This document shows, one piece after another, positions 8,291-17,006 of a DNA stretch of 64,000 nt. The position numbers were made by a program, and so were the translations under genes. This DNA comes from Lentzea alba (GTDB taxonomy: Bacteria; Actinomycetota; Actinomycetes; Mycobacteriales; Pseudonocardiaceae), in assembly GCF_011067745.1 (NCBI RefSeq), contig NZ_JAAMPJ010000005.1:566872-630871 (forward strand). Reading direction: 5' to 3'. The notes under the pieces are model-generated. The model saw nothing but the letters and a program-made list of their open reading frames with translations, made no database searches and was not told where the DNA came from. The stretch's first letter is position 1; each line of letters opens with the position of its first letter.

Positions 8291-9153
8291 ACTCGTTGAC
8301 CGCCACCGCCGTGGGCAAGCGATACCGCGCCCGCTGGGCGGTCCGCGACTGCGGTTTCGCCATCCCCGAGGGCAAGGTCGTCGCTCTGGTCGGCCCGAAC
8401 GGCGCGGGCAAGAGCACCCTGCTGCGCATGGCCGCGGGCCTGTCCCGCCCGACGACCGGTGAGCTGAAGGTGTTCGGCACCCCGGTGCAGGGGCGCATCC
8501 ATCCGGACGTCGCGTTCCTGGCACAGGAGCGACCGCTCTACCACGACCTGACGGTGCGCGAACTGGTGCGCCTCTGCGCCGCCATGAACGACCGCTGGTC
8601 CACCGAGCGGGTCCGCGAGGTGCTCGGACTGCAGGCGGGCGTGGACCACAACGCGAAGGTCGGCAGCCTGTCCGGGGGTGGCCGGACCCAGGTGGCCATC
8701 GCACTCGCACTCGGACGGCTCCCCCGGCTGCTGCTCCTGGACGAACCGCTGGCCGACCTGGATCCCCTGGCCCGCGACGAGACGTTGCGGATCATCATGA
8801 CCGAGGTCGCCGACCGCGGCACCACGGTGGTCATGTCCTCGCATCTGCTGAGCGACCTGCACGAGGTGTGCGACCACATCCTGCTGATCGACGAAGGCCG
8901 GGTCCAGGTCGACGGTGACATCCAGGAAGTCCTGGCGCGGCACCGGATCCTGGTGGGCCCGGCCGCCGGCGAGTCCACTGTGGAGGGAACGCTGATCAGC
9001 GCGACCCGCACCGAGCGCCAGTCCACCCTGCTGCTGCGGGAGGCCGAGCCGGCACCGCGGGGCTGGGCGAGCACCGAACCCGATCTGGAATCGTTGGTGA
9101 TGGGTTATCTGCGGGCGTCGCGCGAAAGGCGTAATTCGGCCCAGCACAAATAG
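8287..9153 (+). CDS. ABC transporter ATP-binding protein, second of the operon
   Basis: 288 aa, overlapping the GntR gene by ATGA. Motifs: Walker A GPNGAGKSTLL, Q loop FLAQERPLY, signature SGGGRTQVAIALAL, Walker B LLLLDEPLADLD and switch His SSHLLSDL. The signature has SGGGR in place of SGGQR. It is closely similar to the ATPase at 6108-6854 in its first 210 residues, pointing to a duplication, and carries an extra C-terminal stretch of about 70 aa (VLARHRILVGPAAGE onward). No permease follows; the gene ends at a strong inverted repeat. It may pair with the permease at 6851-7846, forming a heterodimeric motor. Confidence 0.82.
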   Translation: MNSLTATAVGKRYRARWAVRDCGFAIPEGKVVALVGPNGAGKSTLLRMAAGLSRPTTGELKVFGTPVQGRIHPDVAFLAQERPLYHDLTVRELVRLCAAMNDRWSTERVREVLGLQAGVDHNAKVGSLSGGGRTQVAIALALGRLPRLLLLDEPLADLDPLARDETLRIIMTEVADRGTTVVMSSHLLSDLHEVCDHILLIDEGRVQVDGDIQEVLARHRILVGPAAGESTVEGTLISATRTERQSTLLLREAEPAPRGWASTEPDLESLVMGYLRASRERRNSAQHK

Positions 9154-9162
9154 CAGCAAAGC

Positions 9163-9202
9163 TGCGGTGGTCCCGCACACCGAAGCGGACGGAACCACCG
9201 CA
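9163..9202. terminator. Bidirectional terminator between convergent genes
   Basis: Inverted repeat with arms TGCGGTGGTCCCG and its near-perfect partner CGGAACCACCGCA, one mismatch, about 14-nt loop. It lies between the convergent ends of the ABC ATPase (9153) and the secreted protein gene (9223). Confidence 0.72.
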
Positions 9203-9222
9203 GGAATTCAACCGGCGAATTG

Positions 9223-9732
9223 TCAGCTGACCGGCGCCATGAGGTCGGTGACCGTCACGAACTCGCCGAGGTCAGACGGCCACGGGAGCTTCACCAGGTC
9301 GCCCAGTCGCCCCTGACCCGGCAGGTTGAAGATGATCCCGGCAGGCGCAAACCTCTGGCCTCCACGCTTCGTGGTCACGTAGACCGCCGCCTCGCGGACA
9401 CCGTCGACCGGCAGTTCGACGTACTTGCCGTTCTGCCCACCGGTGAGACGGGCACCCACGTCGTTGCCGTTGGTGTCGACAAACCGCACGTTGCTGAGGG
9501 TGCCGCCGATCTTGCAGTTGGCACCCTCCTTGGCGGTGAACCTGATCCAGAACAGCTTGTCGGTCTTGCTCGGTGAGTGCGCGTCGTGAGCCTTCACGTC
9601 GATGTGCGCGCTGGTGCACCACACGGGGCCGGCGCTCGGCTGCGCGTTGGCCCCTTGAGCGGCGGACGTGACAGCCAGGACAGCGGCGCCGGCCAGCACG
9701 GCAGCACTCAGCGTCTTTCGAAACGGGTTCAC
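9223..9732 (-). CDS. Secreted DUF4232-type protein
   Basis: 169 aa with a Sec signal peptide (FRKTLSAAVLAGAAVLAV, cleavage near GANAQ). The start ATG at 9732 has CTGGAGAAC directly upstream. The mature protein is a beta-rich domain with two Cys (VWCTSAHIDVKAH and ANCKIGGTLSNVRFVD) and the pattern of actinobacterial DUF4232 proteins: conserved first strand after WC, GTLSNVRFVD, and LPV. The function of this family is not established; it is found as an exported or lipid-anchored domain in many actinomycetes. It is 93 bp downstream of the sigma-factor partner gene on the same strand but has its own likely promoter. Confidence 0.7.
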   Translation of the reverse strand: MNPFRKTLSAAVLAGAAVLAVTSAAQGANAQPSAGPVWCTSAHIDVKAHDAHSPSKTDKLFWIRFTAKEGANCKIGGTLSNVRFVDTNGNDVGARLTGGQNGKYVELPVDGVREAAVYVTTKRGGQRFAPAGIIFNLPGQGRLGDLVKLPWPSDLGEFVTVTDLMAPVS

Positions 9733-9824
9733 ATGTTCTCCAGAACTTTAGCGAGGGGATTTTCCCCTGCACTTTGACAAACGCTCTCAGCGCACGCGCG
9801 GTTGCTTCGGGAAAGCGCGGACAA

Positions 9825-10883
9825 TCAGATTTTTCCCGCCATCACGTCGGTGAGGATCACGCGGGACGACTTGTAGTGCACCACCCCGTACTTCGACGGT
9901 TGCGGCGAGTTCTTGGCCGGGAAGGTCTCGTCCCGGATGGGCAGGCCGTTGTCGGCGTTGATGGTGAGCACCGCCGAACCGTCGCCGCCCAGGATTTCGG
10001 GGCTCGTGGTGATGGTCAGCGCCCGCTGGCCGTCGACGTCGGTGTTGCCGACGGTCACTTCCTTGATGGTCGCGAGCAGCTTCAGCACACCCGCGCGGAC
10101 GTCCGCGTTGGCGGCGCCGACGAACAGCGCGTACGTGGTGTTGCTCCACAGGTGGTTGCTGATGAGGTTCTCCAGCTCCTGGCCCGTCGGACGCGGCCTG
10201 GGGGCGGGAACCTCCTTGCCGACCTTGCGGAGCATCTCCGCCGTCTTCGCCTGAGCGTCCGCCCAGGCCTTCTCCGCCTCGGCGGGGCTCAGGCCGACCC
10301 CCAGGGCGTTGTTGGACGCGGTGACCATCGCGATCCTGGCCTTCTCCACGTCGCCGTTCGCGGCCTGGCGGGCCGCCGCCATCACCTTCTCGTCGTACGG
10401 CCGAGCCTGGTTGTCGTTCTTGGTCACCGAGGCCGCCAGGGTCTGCGCCGAGTCTCCCGTGAAGACCTGACCCCTGTCGGTGTAGACGGTGTAGAAGACG
10501 TGCGGCGAGCCGTCCGGCGCGGTCTTCGTGCCGATGACCAGCGACGAGTCACCGGACAGCGGGGCACCCGCCTTGACCTCGGACGCCAGCTTCACGAGCG
10601 GTGACTCGACCGCCTGCGGGGCCGCCGCGTCGGAGGGCCCGGCCGGGACGTCGCCGCCCGTCGTACCCATCACCACGGCCACCGCGACGGCTGCCGCGCC
10701 CACGGCGGCAATGCTCGCCTTGGGCCAGGAGAACCAGCGCTTCGGTCGCACGACGTTGTTCACGGGTTCCGCCATCGCTGTGTGCAGTGCCGTGCGAGCA
10801 CGGCCATAGGCCTCAGGACTCGGGGACGGCACATCACGCAGGCTCTTCATGAGGTCCATCTCATCCATGGGTTGTCTTTTCAC
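9825..10883 (-). CDS. CU044_5270-type membrane protein, probable sigma-factor partner
   Basis: 352 aa from the GTG at 10883, which overlaps the sigma gene stop as GTGA; ATGs at 10868 and 10859 are alternatives. The cytosolic N-terminus (MDEMDLMKSLRDVPSPS) and the single membrane helix (about residues 50-72, ASIAAVGAAAVAVAVVMG) are followed by an exported domain of about 280 aa. This is the layout of CU044_5270-family proteins that follow ECF sigma factors in actinomycetes. They have been suggested to act like anti-sigma factors. The external domain ends with a beta-rich part (VTVGNTDVDGQRALTITTSP, then DNGLPIRDETFPA). No zinc-binding HxxxCxxC motif is seen. The anti-sigma role is inferred from operon position. 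Confidence 0.75.
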   Translation of the reverse strand: MKRQPMDEMDLMKSLRDVPSPSPEAYGRARTALHTAMAEPVNNVVRPKRWFSWPKASIAAVGAAAVAVAVVMGTTGGDVPAGPSDAAAPQAVESPLVKLASEVKAGAPLSGDSSLVIGTKTAPDGSPHVFYTVYTDRGQVFTGDSAQTLAASVTKNDNQARPYDEKVMAAARQAANGDVEKARIAMVTASNNALGVGLSPAEAEKAWADAQAKTAEMLRKVGKEVPAPRPRPTGQELENLISNHLWSNTTYALFVGAANADVRAGVLKLLATIKEVTVGNTDVDGQRALTITTSPEILGGDGSAVLTINADNGLPIRDETFPAKNSPQPSKYGVVHYKSSRVILTDVMAGKI

Positions 10884-11434
10884 GTTGTCGGGACTTGCAG
10901 CAGCGCGGCCACCTCGGGGGACTCGCGCAACGACTTGCGCGCCTGGTGCAACAGGCGCCGTGCCGTACCCGCCGGGATGTCGAGCACTCGCCCGGCCTCC
11001 GCGACCGTCAGGTCTTCCCAGGCGACCAGCCCCAGCACTTCCCGCTCTTCCGGTTTGAGCCGAGCCAGTGCCTTGCGCAGCGGCGCCTGCGCGTCCACCC
11101 GCGCGTCCACCGTCGGCCAGGGATCCCAGTCGCTCGCCAGGCGGGTCAGGTCCGACGCCGGCTCTTCGGCCGGTTCGGACCGCCAGTGCCGCCGCAGCCT
11201 GTTCAGCGCGACGCCGTACAACCAAGCCCTGGCTTCGGGGTACGAACTGTCATAGGTCGCACGGGACTCGTAAGCCGCCACCCACACATCACCGAGGACG
11301 TCCTCGGCGGCCTGCCGTCCCACTCTGCGCGCGAGGTAGTTCCCGATCGCGGCTTCGTGGCGACTGATCACTTCCACGAAGGCATCGGTGTCTCCGCGCA
11401 GCGATCTGCCGATCAGTTCCGCGTCTGACGACAT
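10880..11434 (-). CDS. ECF-type RNA polymerase sigma factor
   Basis: 184 aa, start at the ATG at 11434 with CGAGGAG just upstream. Region 2 contains FVEVISRHEAAIGNYLARR, AEDVLGDVWVAAYESR and the helix ARAWLYGVALNRLRRHWRS. Region 4 contains LARLKPEEREVLGLVAWEDL, the helix-turn-helix TVAEAGRVLDIPAGTARRLL and HQARKSLRES. It overlaps its probable regulatory partner 9825-10883 by 4 bp. ECF factors paired with CU044_5270 proteins are widespread in actinomycetes; the target regulon is not known from the sequence. The 380 bp upstream (11435-11814) must hold its promoter. Confidence 0.87.
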   Translation of the reverse strand: MSSDAELIGRSLRGDTDAFVEVISRHEAAIGNYLARRVGRQAAEDVLGDVWVAAYESRATYDSSYPEARAWLYGVALNRLRRHWRSEPAEEPASDLTRLASDWDPWPTVDARVDAQAPLRKALARLKPEEREVLGLVAWEDLTVAEAGRVLDIPAGTARRLLHQARKSLRESPEVAALLQVPTT

Positions 11435-11814
11435 GAAGCTCCTCGGGGTTTCGCTTCGCCCTTGCACCCCGTATTTGCCAACGCGGACCAAAAGCGTTCA
11501 GGTTGCTTCGCCACAGGCCGAACGTCGCTGCTCAGGACCTGGCTGCTGCAGGACTTCGTGCGCGGGAAGGAGCAGGGGCGCCTGCTGTGCCGCAAACCCG
11601 CCGGGTTCTCGAAGGTCTACAAAGGATTCAAGGACCGCCGGGGTGCGTGGGTCGCCGTCTCGGCGCTCGCCTTCAGCTGCCGCATCCCGGGGCGTGACGC
11701 GTGGGAGGGGCCGGATCGCCCGTCCCCTCCCACCGCACCACCGGATCGTTCCGGGACTTTCGTGGTCATCGTCCGGCAGCCGGCAGACCACAGCGCCCGT
11801 TACGATCGCTGCTC
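11435..11814. other. Divergent intergenic region with a hairpin
   Basis: 380 bp between the leftward sigma-factor gene and the rightward YdeI-like gene. It must carry both promoters, but I cannot assign -35/-10 boxes. At 11701-11733 there is a perfect 10-bp stem (GTGGGAGGGG and CCCCTCCCAC around a 13-nt loop). Open frames cross the region on both strands, but none has a ribosome site or resembles a known protein. Confidence 0.5.
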
Positions 11815-12285
11815 ATGGCGACGCGCCGTTTCACCGGCACGGTCCGCGCGGAGGGGCGCGGCCGCGTGGTCGTGCCCGTCCCGTTCGACCCCGACCAGGT
11901 CTGGGGAGTCAAGTCCCGGCACCACGTCACCGGCACCATCAACGAGGTGCGCATCCGCGGCGTCATCGAGACTTCCGGCGCCGACCGCCGGATCGTCCTC
12001 ACCGCCGCCTGGCTGCGCGACAACAGCCTGGCGCCCGGCGATGCTGTCGAGGTCGCGTTGTCCCCGGAAGGCCCGCAACGCGCCGACCTCGCCGAGGACA
12101 TCGCGGCCGCGCTCGACTCCGCGCCCGCGGCCGGCGCGTTCTTCGACTCTCTCGCCCAGTTCTACCGCCGCGCCTACCTGCGCTGGATCGACGGCACCAA
12201 ACGCCGCCCGGAACTGCGCGCGGCACGGATCGCCGAAATGGTCGACCTTCTCGCCGCCGGAATCAAGCAGCGCCCCAAGAACTGA
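11815..12285 (+). CDS. YdeI/OmpD-associated family protein (DUF1905 domain)
   Basis: 156 aa, start at the ATG at 11815 (MATRRFTGTV). Residues about 4-85 match the DUF1905 beta-barrel: FTGTVRAEGRGRVVVPVPFDP, VTGTINEVRIRGVIE, LTAAWLRDNSLAPGDAVEVA. The C-terminal half is the YdeI-like helical part: DLAEDIAAALDSAPAAGAFFDSL and FYRRAYLRWIDGTKRRPELR, ending with ARIAEMVDLLAAG. Members of the family are small cytosolic proteins with unclear function; some have been linked to resistance against antimicrobial peptides. It converges with the secreted protein gene at 12321, with 35 bp between the stops. Confidence 0.8.
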   Translation: MATRRFTGTVRAEGRGRVVVPVPFDPDQVWGVKSRHHVTGTINEVRIRGVIETSGADRRIVLTAAWLRDNSLAPGDAVEVALSPEGPQRADLAEDIAAALDSAPAAGAFFDSLAQFYRRAYLRWIDGTKRRPELRAARIAEMVDLLAAGIKQRPKN

Positions 12286-12320
12286 CCGAAAAGAAGAGAC
12301 TGAACGAGAGTCTCAAGAAA

Positions 12321-12668
12321 TCAGCACGACACCGCGCCGTCGAAACGCGCCGGCCACGGCCGGTACGAGGACAGACTCTCCCCAGGGTCGAGCTCATAGC
12401 ATGCAGTGTCCGACGCGAAAGACCAGAGAATCTTCGCGTGAATCGTGTAGTTGCAGTGATTGATCACCCATGCGTCCACCTGGTAGCCGTCGTACTCCGC
12501 ACAGCTGGGCAACGTGCCCAGTGCACCAACGGAAGACGGGACGGCAGCACCGTTCGAGCGGTCCCCGCCCGGCACGGTCTCAGCATTCGCGACCATCCCG
12601 GACATGACCACGCCACCGACCGCGAGCAACGCAGCACTCAGCACCAAAGCAGCTTTTCGCAAGTACAT
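12321..12668 (-). CDS. Small secreted protein resembling tendamistat-type amylase inhibitors
   Basis: 115 aa, start at the ATG at 12668 after a run of six G (GGGGGGCATTCG). A signal peptide of about 30 aa ends near VANA. The mature domain has four Cys in the spacing of the tendamistat family: LPSCAEYDG, NHCNYTIHAK, DTACYELDPGES and a final SC at the C-terminus. In tendamistat the corresponding pieces are a PSC start, CxxTVxVK, LCYAVAPG and a final Cys. The WRY inhibitor motif is not present: the equivalent loop reads YQVDAWVIN, so amylase inhibition is uncertain. The gene is single, convergent with the YdeI-like gene. Confidence 0.5.
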   Translation of the reverse strand: MYLRKAALVLSAALLAVGGVVMSGMVANAETVPGGDRSNGAAVPSSVGALGTLPSCAEYDGYQVDAWVINHCNYTIHAKILWSFASDTACYELDPGESLSSYRPWPARFDGAVSC

Positions 12669-13072
12669 CGAATGCCCCCCAATAATCTTGTCAGAATACA
12701 ATGATCAACCCCCGAAGATCACAATTAATGGTATATCCGGCAAGTGAACGCGTCAAGACGCATCGATACTGATCAAGGCTTCTCGCGTGATCAAGAATTG
12801 ATCGAATCACCTATATGCGGAACTGTGGCATTTTGCTCGCCCGCCCTGTCAAGCAGGCTGGATGTCGAGCAGGTCGGGTGATGGCAGCTCATCAGGATCC
12901 GTCTCCCCGACGGCGCCAAGCGCGGGACTGGGTCAACGGCCTCGGGTGCATGGTGTCGATCGTCCCACCGGCAGCGATGAGTTTCCCCGTGGTGTCCAGT
13001 CCGTCTTCCCGTACACCCGATCTCCTGACGCTCTCCGCAGAGCGTCATGGCCACTACGTGCAGGAGGCAAGC
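12669..13072. other. AT-richer intergenic region around a pseudogene scar
   Basis: 404 bp. The first part (12669-12840) is clearly richer in A+T than its surroundings and holds repeated GATC motifs, including two copies of TGATCAAG (12770-12777 and 12788-12795); it probably contains the promoter of the leftward secreted-protein gene. The second part contains the gene remnant at 12856-12976, followed by about 95 bp leading to the ribosome site of the peptidase gene. Confidence 0.5.
12856..12976 (-). pseudogene. Internally deleted copy of the gene at 29349-29693
   Basis: Two blocks match the intact gene almost perfectly: 12856-12911 matches 29356-29411 with one mismatch, and 12929-12976 matches 29671-29718 with four. 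The 259 bp between them in the intact copy are replaced by 17 bp here, a net loss of 242 bp, which also shifts the frame. The leftward start (MHPRPLTQSR) is still recognisable, but the frame stops soon after the junction. The copy is a dead remnant in the same orientation as the intact gene 16.5 kb away. Confidence 0.85.
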
Positions 13073-13735
13073 GTGAGGCTTCTTCTCACGTCCGCAGGCG
13101 TCACGAACCCGAGCATCCGCGGTGCGTTGGTCGACTTGCTGGGCAAGCCGATCGCCGACTCCAGTGCTCTGTGCATCCCTACGGCGCAGTACGGCCATCC
13201 CCTGTGTGGGCCGGCCTCGGCCTGGCGCTTCATCACCGGCCAGACGCCACTACCCATGTGCGACCTGGGGTGGAAGTCGCTGGGCGTGCTGGAGCTGACA
13301 GCGTTGCCGAGCATCGGCGAGCAGCGGTGGGCCCCCTGGGTGCGAGAGGCTGACGTCCTGCTGGTGGCCGGCGGCGATGCGCTGTACCTGGGCCACTGGA
13401 TGCGGCAGTCCGGGCTGGCGGACCTCCTGCCTTCGCTGCAGGACACCGTCTGGGTGGGGCTGAGCGCCGGCAGCATGGTGCTGACCCCCAGGATCGGTGA
13501 CGACTTCGTCGAGTGGACGTCCCCCGACGGGGGTGACAGCACCCTCGGGGTCGTCGATTTCTCGATCTTCCCGCACTTGGGTCTCCTGCCGGACAACACC
13601 ATGGCTGCTGCCGAGAGATGGGCAGCCGAGATCGCGGGTCCGGCGTACGCGATTGACGACCAGACGGCCATCAAGGTGACCGACGGCACCGTCGAGGTCG
13701 TCTCCGAGGGGCACTGGAAGCTGTTCCCCTCATGA
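13073..13735 (+). CDS. Peptidase S51 (peptidase E) family protein
   Basis: 220 aa, start at the GTG at 13073 with CAGGAGGCAA upstream. The fold resembles class-I glutamine amidotransferases, as in peptidase E: LLLTSAGVTNPSIRG at the N-terminus, the nucleophile elbow VWVGLSAGSMVLTP with the catalytic Ser, and later DFSIFPHLGL with the His region. Peptidase E hydrolyses dipeptides with N-terminal Asp. The segment VLLVAGGDALYLGHWM is the usual GGNT-like motif of the family. It is single, expressed rightward, and its end converges with the sialidase gene through a strong terminator. Catalytic specificity cannot be told from sequence. Confidence 0.85.
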   Translation: MRLLLTSAGVTNPSIRGALVDLLGKPIADSSALCIPTAQYGHPLCGPASAWRFITGQTPLPMCDLGWKSLGVLELTALPSIGEQRWAPWVREADVLLVAGGDALYLGHWMRQSGLADLLPSLQDTVWVGLSAGSMVLTPRIGDDFVEWTSPDGGDSTLGVVDFSIFPHLGLLPDNTMAAAERWAAEIAGPAYAIDDQTAIKVTDGTVEVVSEGHWKLFPS

Positions 13736-13750
13736 CCACGGCCAACGTTG

Positions 13751-13790
13751 CTCGGTGGTCTTGCCTGGCCGACCGGGCAAGACCACCGAG
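13751..13790. terminator. Bidirectional terminator
   Basis: Perfect 15-bp inverted repeat (CTCGGTGGTCTTGCC and its complement) with a 10-nt loop between the convergent ends of the peptidase E gene (13735) and the sialidase gene (13797). Confidence 0.85.
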
Positions 13791-13796
13791 TTCGGT

Positions 13797-16700
13797 TTAC
13801 GACGCGTTGGTGAAGGGCAGATGCACTGCCGTCACCGGCCCGAAGTCCACGTTGCCCGTCAGCTCGGTGTCGCTGAGCGCGCGGCGGTGAATCCGGAACT
13901 CGTCCAGCGTTCCCTTGAACCGGTTGGTGCCGTCCGGCTTGACCCCGAGACGGATGCCGCCCACGGCGAACGTGTCGCCGTAGGTCAGGGATCCGGCGAC
14001 CGGGCCGCTGGACCGGTTGTTGTCGACGAGCAGTTCCAGTGTGTTGCCGGAACGGCGGATCGTCACGAGGTGCCAGGCGTTGTCACCGAATCCCGCGGCT
14101 GCCGAGGGGTCGGTGACGGCCATTTCGTAGGCGCCGGTGTCGGTCTGGACGTAACCGTAGAACCGGTCCTTGCCGGGTTGGGCCCTCAGCCACATCGACC
14201 TTTCCGCGGCGCCGGTGCCGTAGGCCCACAGCACGACCTGGTCCGCGCTTGCGCTGGTGGCGGAGTACTTCACCCAGGTCGAGATCGTGAAGTCACCGTC
14301 CGCCAACGCGATGCTCGGACGGTAGGGCAGGTAGGCCTCGTCGTCCGTGCCGTCGAACTGCAGGCCCGTGCCGTACCGGCCCGCGACGACGGCGGGTCCG
14401 CCGAGCACCTTGGCGGGGCCGCAGTGCACCGAGGCGTCCGGGGTCTGCGGTCCGGTCACCGGATCGACGACGTCGTGTGCCTGGGTGCTCTGGCCCCCGA
14501 ACCTCCACCACAGCGCGGGCAGGTCGGCCGGGAACCGGGTCGTGGCCGCCGTGGCGAGCTCGGCGGCGGTCAACGCACGGTGGTACAGCCGGAAGTCGTC
14601 CAGCGAGCCCTGCATCACGTCGGTTCCGTCCATTTTGGACCCGAGGCGCAGGCCCTTGATGCCGTCGGCCTGATCGGCGCTCACCGATCCGGTCAGACCC
14701 GTTGCCGTCGCAGGGTTTCCACCGTCGACGCTGAGCTGGACCTGACCACCGGCGCGGGTCAGGGCGAGCAGATGCCAGGCGTTGTCGCCGAACGCCGTCC
14801 GGCCGGTGGGGGTGTCCGGCAGTGCGACGCCCACGGACGACGTGTCGGTTTCCAGCCAGGCGAACAGCCGGTCCTGGCCTGGTTGTGCCCGCACCCAGAC
14901 CGAGCGCTTGCCCGGCGTCGTGCCGTACGCCCAGAGCAGAGCCTGGTTGGGCGTCGAAGCCGTGGCGCTGTACTTGAACCAGGCGACCATCGTGAAGTCG
15001 TCGGTCCCGAGGTCCAAGGTCGGTGAGAAGGGCGCTTCCACGCCTGGATGTGACGCGTCCACCTTCAGCGCCCTGCTGCCGGGACGTCCGTCTTCGGTCT
15101 GGATCCCGCCGAGAACGGTCGCCCTGGCGCAGTGCCCGGAGAGGTCCTCGGTGATCGGCACCGCTGTCCTGCCGGGCACGGCCGCGCCGTCGATCCTGGC
15201 CATCGCCAGGTCCAGCACCTGTTTGCCGCCACGGGTCAGCTCGACGTTCCTGATCCGGCCTGCCAACGCGTCGCTGGCGCCCGCGTCCTGTTTGCCACCG
15301 AGGCGAATGCCCGTCACGCCGGAACTCACCGACCCCGCGATGCCGCTCGCGGTCGCCGATGCCGAGCCCACCGTGAGCCGCAGCTGGCCGCCGGTCCTGG
15401 CCACGGTCAGCTGACGCCAGGTGTTGTCCCCGAAGGCCGCGGTGCCGCTGCTGTCCTTCACCGAGGCGCTGGCGCCACCACCGGAACCCTCGACCCACGC
15501 GGTGACCTGGTCGTCGCCGGGTTGCAGGCGCACCCACAGCTGCGGCACACCCGCACCCGCGCCATAGCCCCAGGCCAGGACCTGGTTGCGGGTCGAAGCC
15601 GTGGCCTGGTAGCGGAACTGCAGCGAGAGCGTGAAGTCACCGCTGCCCGGATCGATCGTGCGCGTGTACGGCACGTCCGCGTAGTCGCCGGTTCCGTCCA
15701 GCAGCAGGCCGTCGTTGATGGTCGCGTTTCCCTTGAGGTACGCGTCATTCGCTTCGGGCGTGCTGTCCGGGGTCGTCGGGCCGGCGCCCTGGGCCGGCTG
15801 GCTGGACGGCGTTCCGACGGTCGTGCCCGGCAGCCCCAGCTGAGCCGGGGTGAAGCGGGTGAACCGGATCTCGTCGGCGGAGAACGTGGTCCCGCCCTCG
15901 TACAGCAGGCCGATCTCACCGCCGGGCAGCTCGGCGATGTCCGAGTAGCCGGAGCGGTCGTTGGTGACGAGCCCGTTCGGCGCGCCGGCCCAGGTGGTGC
16001 CGCGGTCGGTGGAGTACCGGATCCGCATCTGCTTGCGGTCGTCGGGATCGGCCGGAGCGGAGAAGATCAGGACGTCACCGGGTGTGCTCCGGTAGGTGTT
16101 CTTCAACGCCAGCACCGAGCCCTGCACGTTCGGCGTGACCAGCGACGGCACCAACGAGAACTTCGGCATCGTGGTGCCGCCGTCGGTGCTGACGGCCCTC
16201 GCCCGGTGGTCGCTGTCGTCGACCTCGTTGCGCGCCCCCGCGTACACCGAGCCGTCCGGCAGCTCGGTCACGACGATCTCACCGGGGCTCAGCACACCGT
16301 CCACATAGGAGTTCTCGGTTCTGCTGGCCTGCCAGGTCGCGCCGTGGTCGTCGCTGTAGAGCACGCCGGCCAGCACGACGCCGGTGGCCGGCTTCTGGTG
16401 CGCGCCGACGATCAGCCGGCCCGCGTGCGCGCCGTGTTCGAGCTGGATGCCGTGCGCCGGGCCGGTGGCGAACCAGCCGTCGTTGGTGCCGTCCATGCTG
16501 GCACCCAACGGTTTCGGCGCGGTCCACGTCAGGCCGTCGTCGGAGCTCTCCTGGATCCACGGCAGCCGCTTGCCGGTGGGCGTCGCCTCGTTGGACGTCG
16601 TGATCAGCAGGATCTTGCCGGTGGTCCGGTCGATCACCGGCACCGGGTTGCCGCGCGTGAAGGGCGCGAACGGCTCGGTCGGCGTGCCCTGGGCGACGAC

Positions 16701-17000
16701 CCGGATCGGTCCCCAGGTCCGGCCGTCGTTGGTGGAGCGGCGCACCACCAGGTCGATGGCACCGCGGTCGCCGCACGTGGGCGACTTGCGGGCCTCCGCG
16801 AACGCCAGCAGCGCACCGGACGCGGTTCTGGACAACACCGGGATCCGGAAACAGCCGTAGCCGTTGGTGCCGCCGCGATACAGCACCTGATGTGCGCCGA
16901 CGACGCTGACACCGCCGGCACTCGCCACAGCCGGCAGGAAGGGCAGGAGAAGGAGAACAGGTAGGAGAATCCGCAAGAAACGCACTGTCACACCAATCAT
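13797..17000 (-). CDS. Secreted exo-alpha-sialidase with three LamG-like domains
   Basis: 1067 aa if ATG 17000 is used. The start is uncertain because a terminator-like hairpin ends 7 nt upstream; GTGs at 16991 and 16985 are alternatives. A signal peptide (residues about 1-28, cleavage near VASA) precedes a six-bladed sialidase propeller (about 30-395). It shows the Arg motif GCFRIP near 50, the acidic motif AFAEAR, and Asp-box repeats STNDGRTW, SSDDGLTW, SDDHGATW and STDRGTTW, all typical of GH33 enzymes that release terminal sialic acid. Three concanavalin/LamG-like domains follow (about 427-620, 650-815 and 880-1067), each containing a GDFTxSxxxRY-like or WVKY segment and an AFGDNxWHxL-type motif. 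They probably bind glycans. It is the last gene of the leftward row of exported proteins. Confidence 0.87.
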   Translation of the reverse strand: MIGVTVRFLRILLPVLLLLPFLPAVASAGGVSVVGAHQVLYRGGTNGYGCFRIPVLSRTASGALLAFAEARKSPTCGDRGAIDLVVRRSTNDGRTWGPIRVVAQGTPTEPFAPFTRGNPVPVIDRTTGKILLITTSNEATPTGKRLPWIQESSDDGLTWTAPKPLGASMDGTNDGWFATGPAHGIQLEHGAHAGRLIVGAHQKPATGVVLAGVLYSDDHGATWQASRTENSYVDGVLSPGEIVVTELPDGSVYAGARNEVDDSDHRARAVSTDGGTTMPKFSLVPSLVTPNVQGSVLALKNTYRSTPGDVLIFSAPADPDDRKQMRIRYSTDRGTTWAGAPNGLVTNDRSGYSDIAELPGGEIGLLYEGGTTFSADEIRFTRFTPAQLGLPGTTVGTPSSQPAQGAGPTTPDSTPEANDAYLKGNATINDGLLLDGTGDYADVPYTRTIDPGSGDFTLSLQFRYQATASTRNQVLAWGYGAGAGVPQLWVRLQPGDDQVTAWVEGSGGGASASVKDSSGTAAFGDNTWRQLTVARTGGQLRLTVGSASATASGIAGSVSSGVTGIRLGGKQDAGASDALAGRIRNVELTRGGKQVLDLAMARIDGAAVPGRTAVPITEDLSGHCARATVLGGIQTEDGRPGSRALKVDASHPGVEAPFSPTLDLGTDDFTMVAWFKYSATASTPNQALLWAYGTTPGKRSVWVRAQPGQDRLFAWLETDTSSVGVALPDTPTGRTAFGDNAWHLLALTRAGGQVQLSVDGGNPATATGLTGSVSADQADGIKGLRLGSKMDGTDVMQGSLDDFRLYHRALTAAELATAATTRFPADLPALWWRFGGQSTQAHDVVDPVTGPQTPDASVHCGPAKVLGGPAVVAGRYGTGLQFDGTDDEAYLPYRPSIALADGDFTISTWVKYSATSASADQVVLWAYGTGAAERSMWLRAQPGKDRFYGYVQTDTGAYEMAVTDPSAAAGFGDNAWHLVTIRRSGNTLELLVDNNRSSGPVAGSLTYGDTFAVGGIRLGVKPDGTNRFKGTLDEFRIHRRALSDTELTGNVDFGPVTAVHLPFTNAS

Positions 17001-17006
17001 GACAAA

